DNA of 64,000 bases from Fragilaria crotonensis (Eukaryota > Bacillariophyta > Fragilariophyceae > Fragilariales > Fragilariaceae), in the NCBI GenBank assembly GCA_022925895.1, contig JAKSYS010000192.1, positions 1 to 64,000 on the forward strand, given 5' to 3'. A model generated the notes under the pieces. It was not told the origin of the DNA. It searched no databases and saw only the letters and a list, made by a program, of their open reading frames with translations. Shown in pieces: positions 63,736 through 64,000 of this stretch (the stretch's first letter is position 1; each line of letters opens with the position of its first letter). The position numbers and the translations under genes were made by a program.

Positions 63736-64000
63736 CTTGTTCAACACCAAGGAGTTAGTTGTGAATAGCGGTATGATCTGCGGAAAAAGGATAATCAACG
63801 AGTCTGCCTTCGCATTGTTGAGAGTGATGAGTGAAAAAACGGATTCCACGTTGAAGATATTCCAATCTACACACGGTTGTCGGCGGTCTGAGGTCTTCAC
63901 CACGTATACATACGCGAGGATTTGTAACGAATCTCGTCCTATCATACAGGTACTTTTACTGATACAGCTCTGAAATTGGTAGATCCGATTAGGTTTCACC
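63736..64000. promoter_or_regulatory. Upstream region of the GPX-like gene
   Basis: 265 bases at the right edge. The frame stays open to 63,999, but the residues upstream of the signal peptide have no presequence character, so this is read as 5' leader and promoter. Confidence 0.4.

Noticed and set aside
63736-63999. Upstream extension of the GPX-like protein
   Set aside because: The signal peptide starts at the Met encoded at 63,735; residues before it would destroy the targeting signal.

Overview
The window looks like nuclear DNA of a diatom, probably a pennate one. The reasons are: plastid-type presequences with a Phe or Trp at the predicted signal-peptide junction (15-cis-zeta-carotene isomerase, a DEAD-box helicase, a glutathione-peroxidase-like protein); few, short GT-AG introns (about 60-300 bases); membrane-anchored leucine-rich-repeat proteins without a kinase; small proteins of families I associate only with diatoms; and copia-type retroelement remains of diatom style. 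The species cannot be named from the sequence alone.

Layout. 1-8.6 kb is repeat-derived: the Gag/protease part of one LTR retrotransposon on the minus strand, then an older copia-like fossil on the plus strand into which a 5'-truncated LINE has inserted (17-base target-site duplication). 9.2-23.1 kb holds a triplicated convergent gene pair: an LRR membrane protein (+) facing a SulP/SLC26 anion transporter (-). Copy 3 is intact (17,630-23,068). In copies 1 and 2 the LRR gene carries frame breaks or a stop, and only degraded pieces of the transporter remain. A TA-flanked terminal-inverted-repeat element (12,292-13,276) sits between copies 1 and 2. 23.8-35.6 kb is a normal gene block: zeta-carotene isomerase, DEAD-box helicase, MscS channel, a helicase-associated-repeat protein, a coiled-coil ORF, an Hsp70-like ATPase and an ankyrin protein. 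36.0-36.4 kb is a striking 21-base minisatellite whose unit core is a perfect 18-base palindrome. 37.1-45.6 kb holds two paralogous diatom-type small proteins on either side of a decayed DDE transposase, and one further lineage-type protein. 45.6-49.5 kb is a large gene-free, repeat-rich spacer. 49.5-63.7 kb holds cytosolic GAPDH, ATG13, a large Ser/Thr kinase, a TKL-like kinase, a long spacer and a probably lumenal GPX-like protein without the catalytic Cys and Trp.

The genes do not form one pathway. Plastid functions (carotenoid isomerisation, plastid RNA helicase, lumenal thioredoxin-fold protein), transport and osmotic response (SLC26, MscS), signalling (two kinases, LRR proteins) and autophagy (ATG13) are interspersed. 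Many neighbours are divergent or convergent with short gaps.

Spacers have two notable textures: dense GTAC-rich tracts, and sharply CpG-poor segments that look like decayed, formerly methylated repeats.
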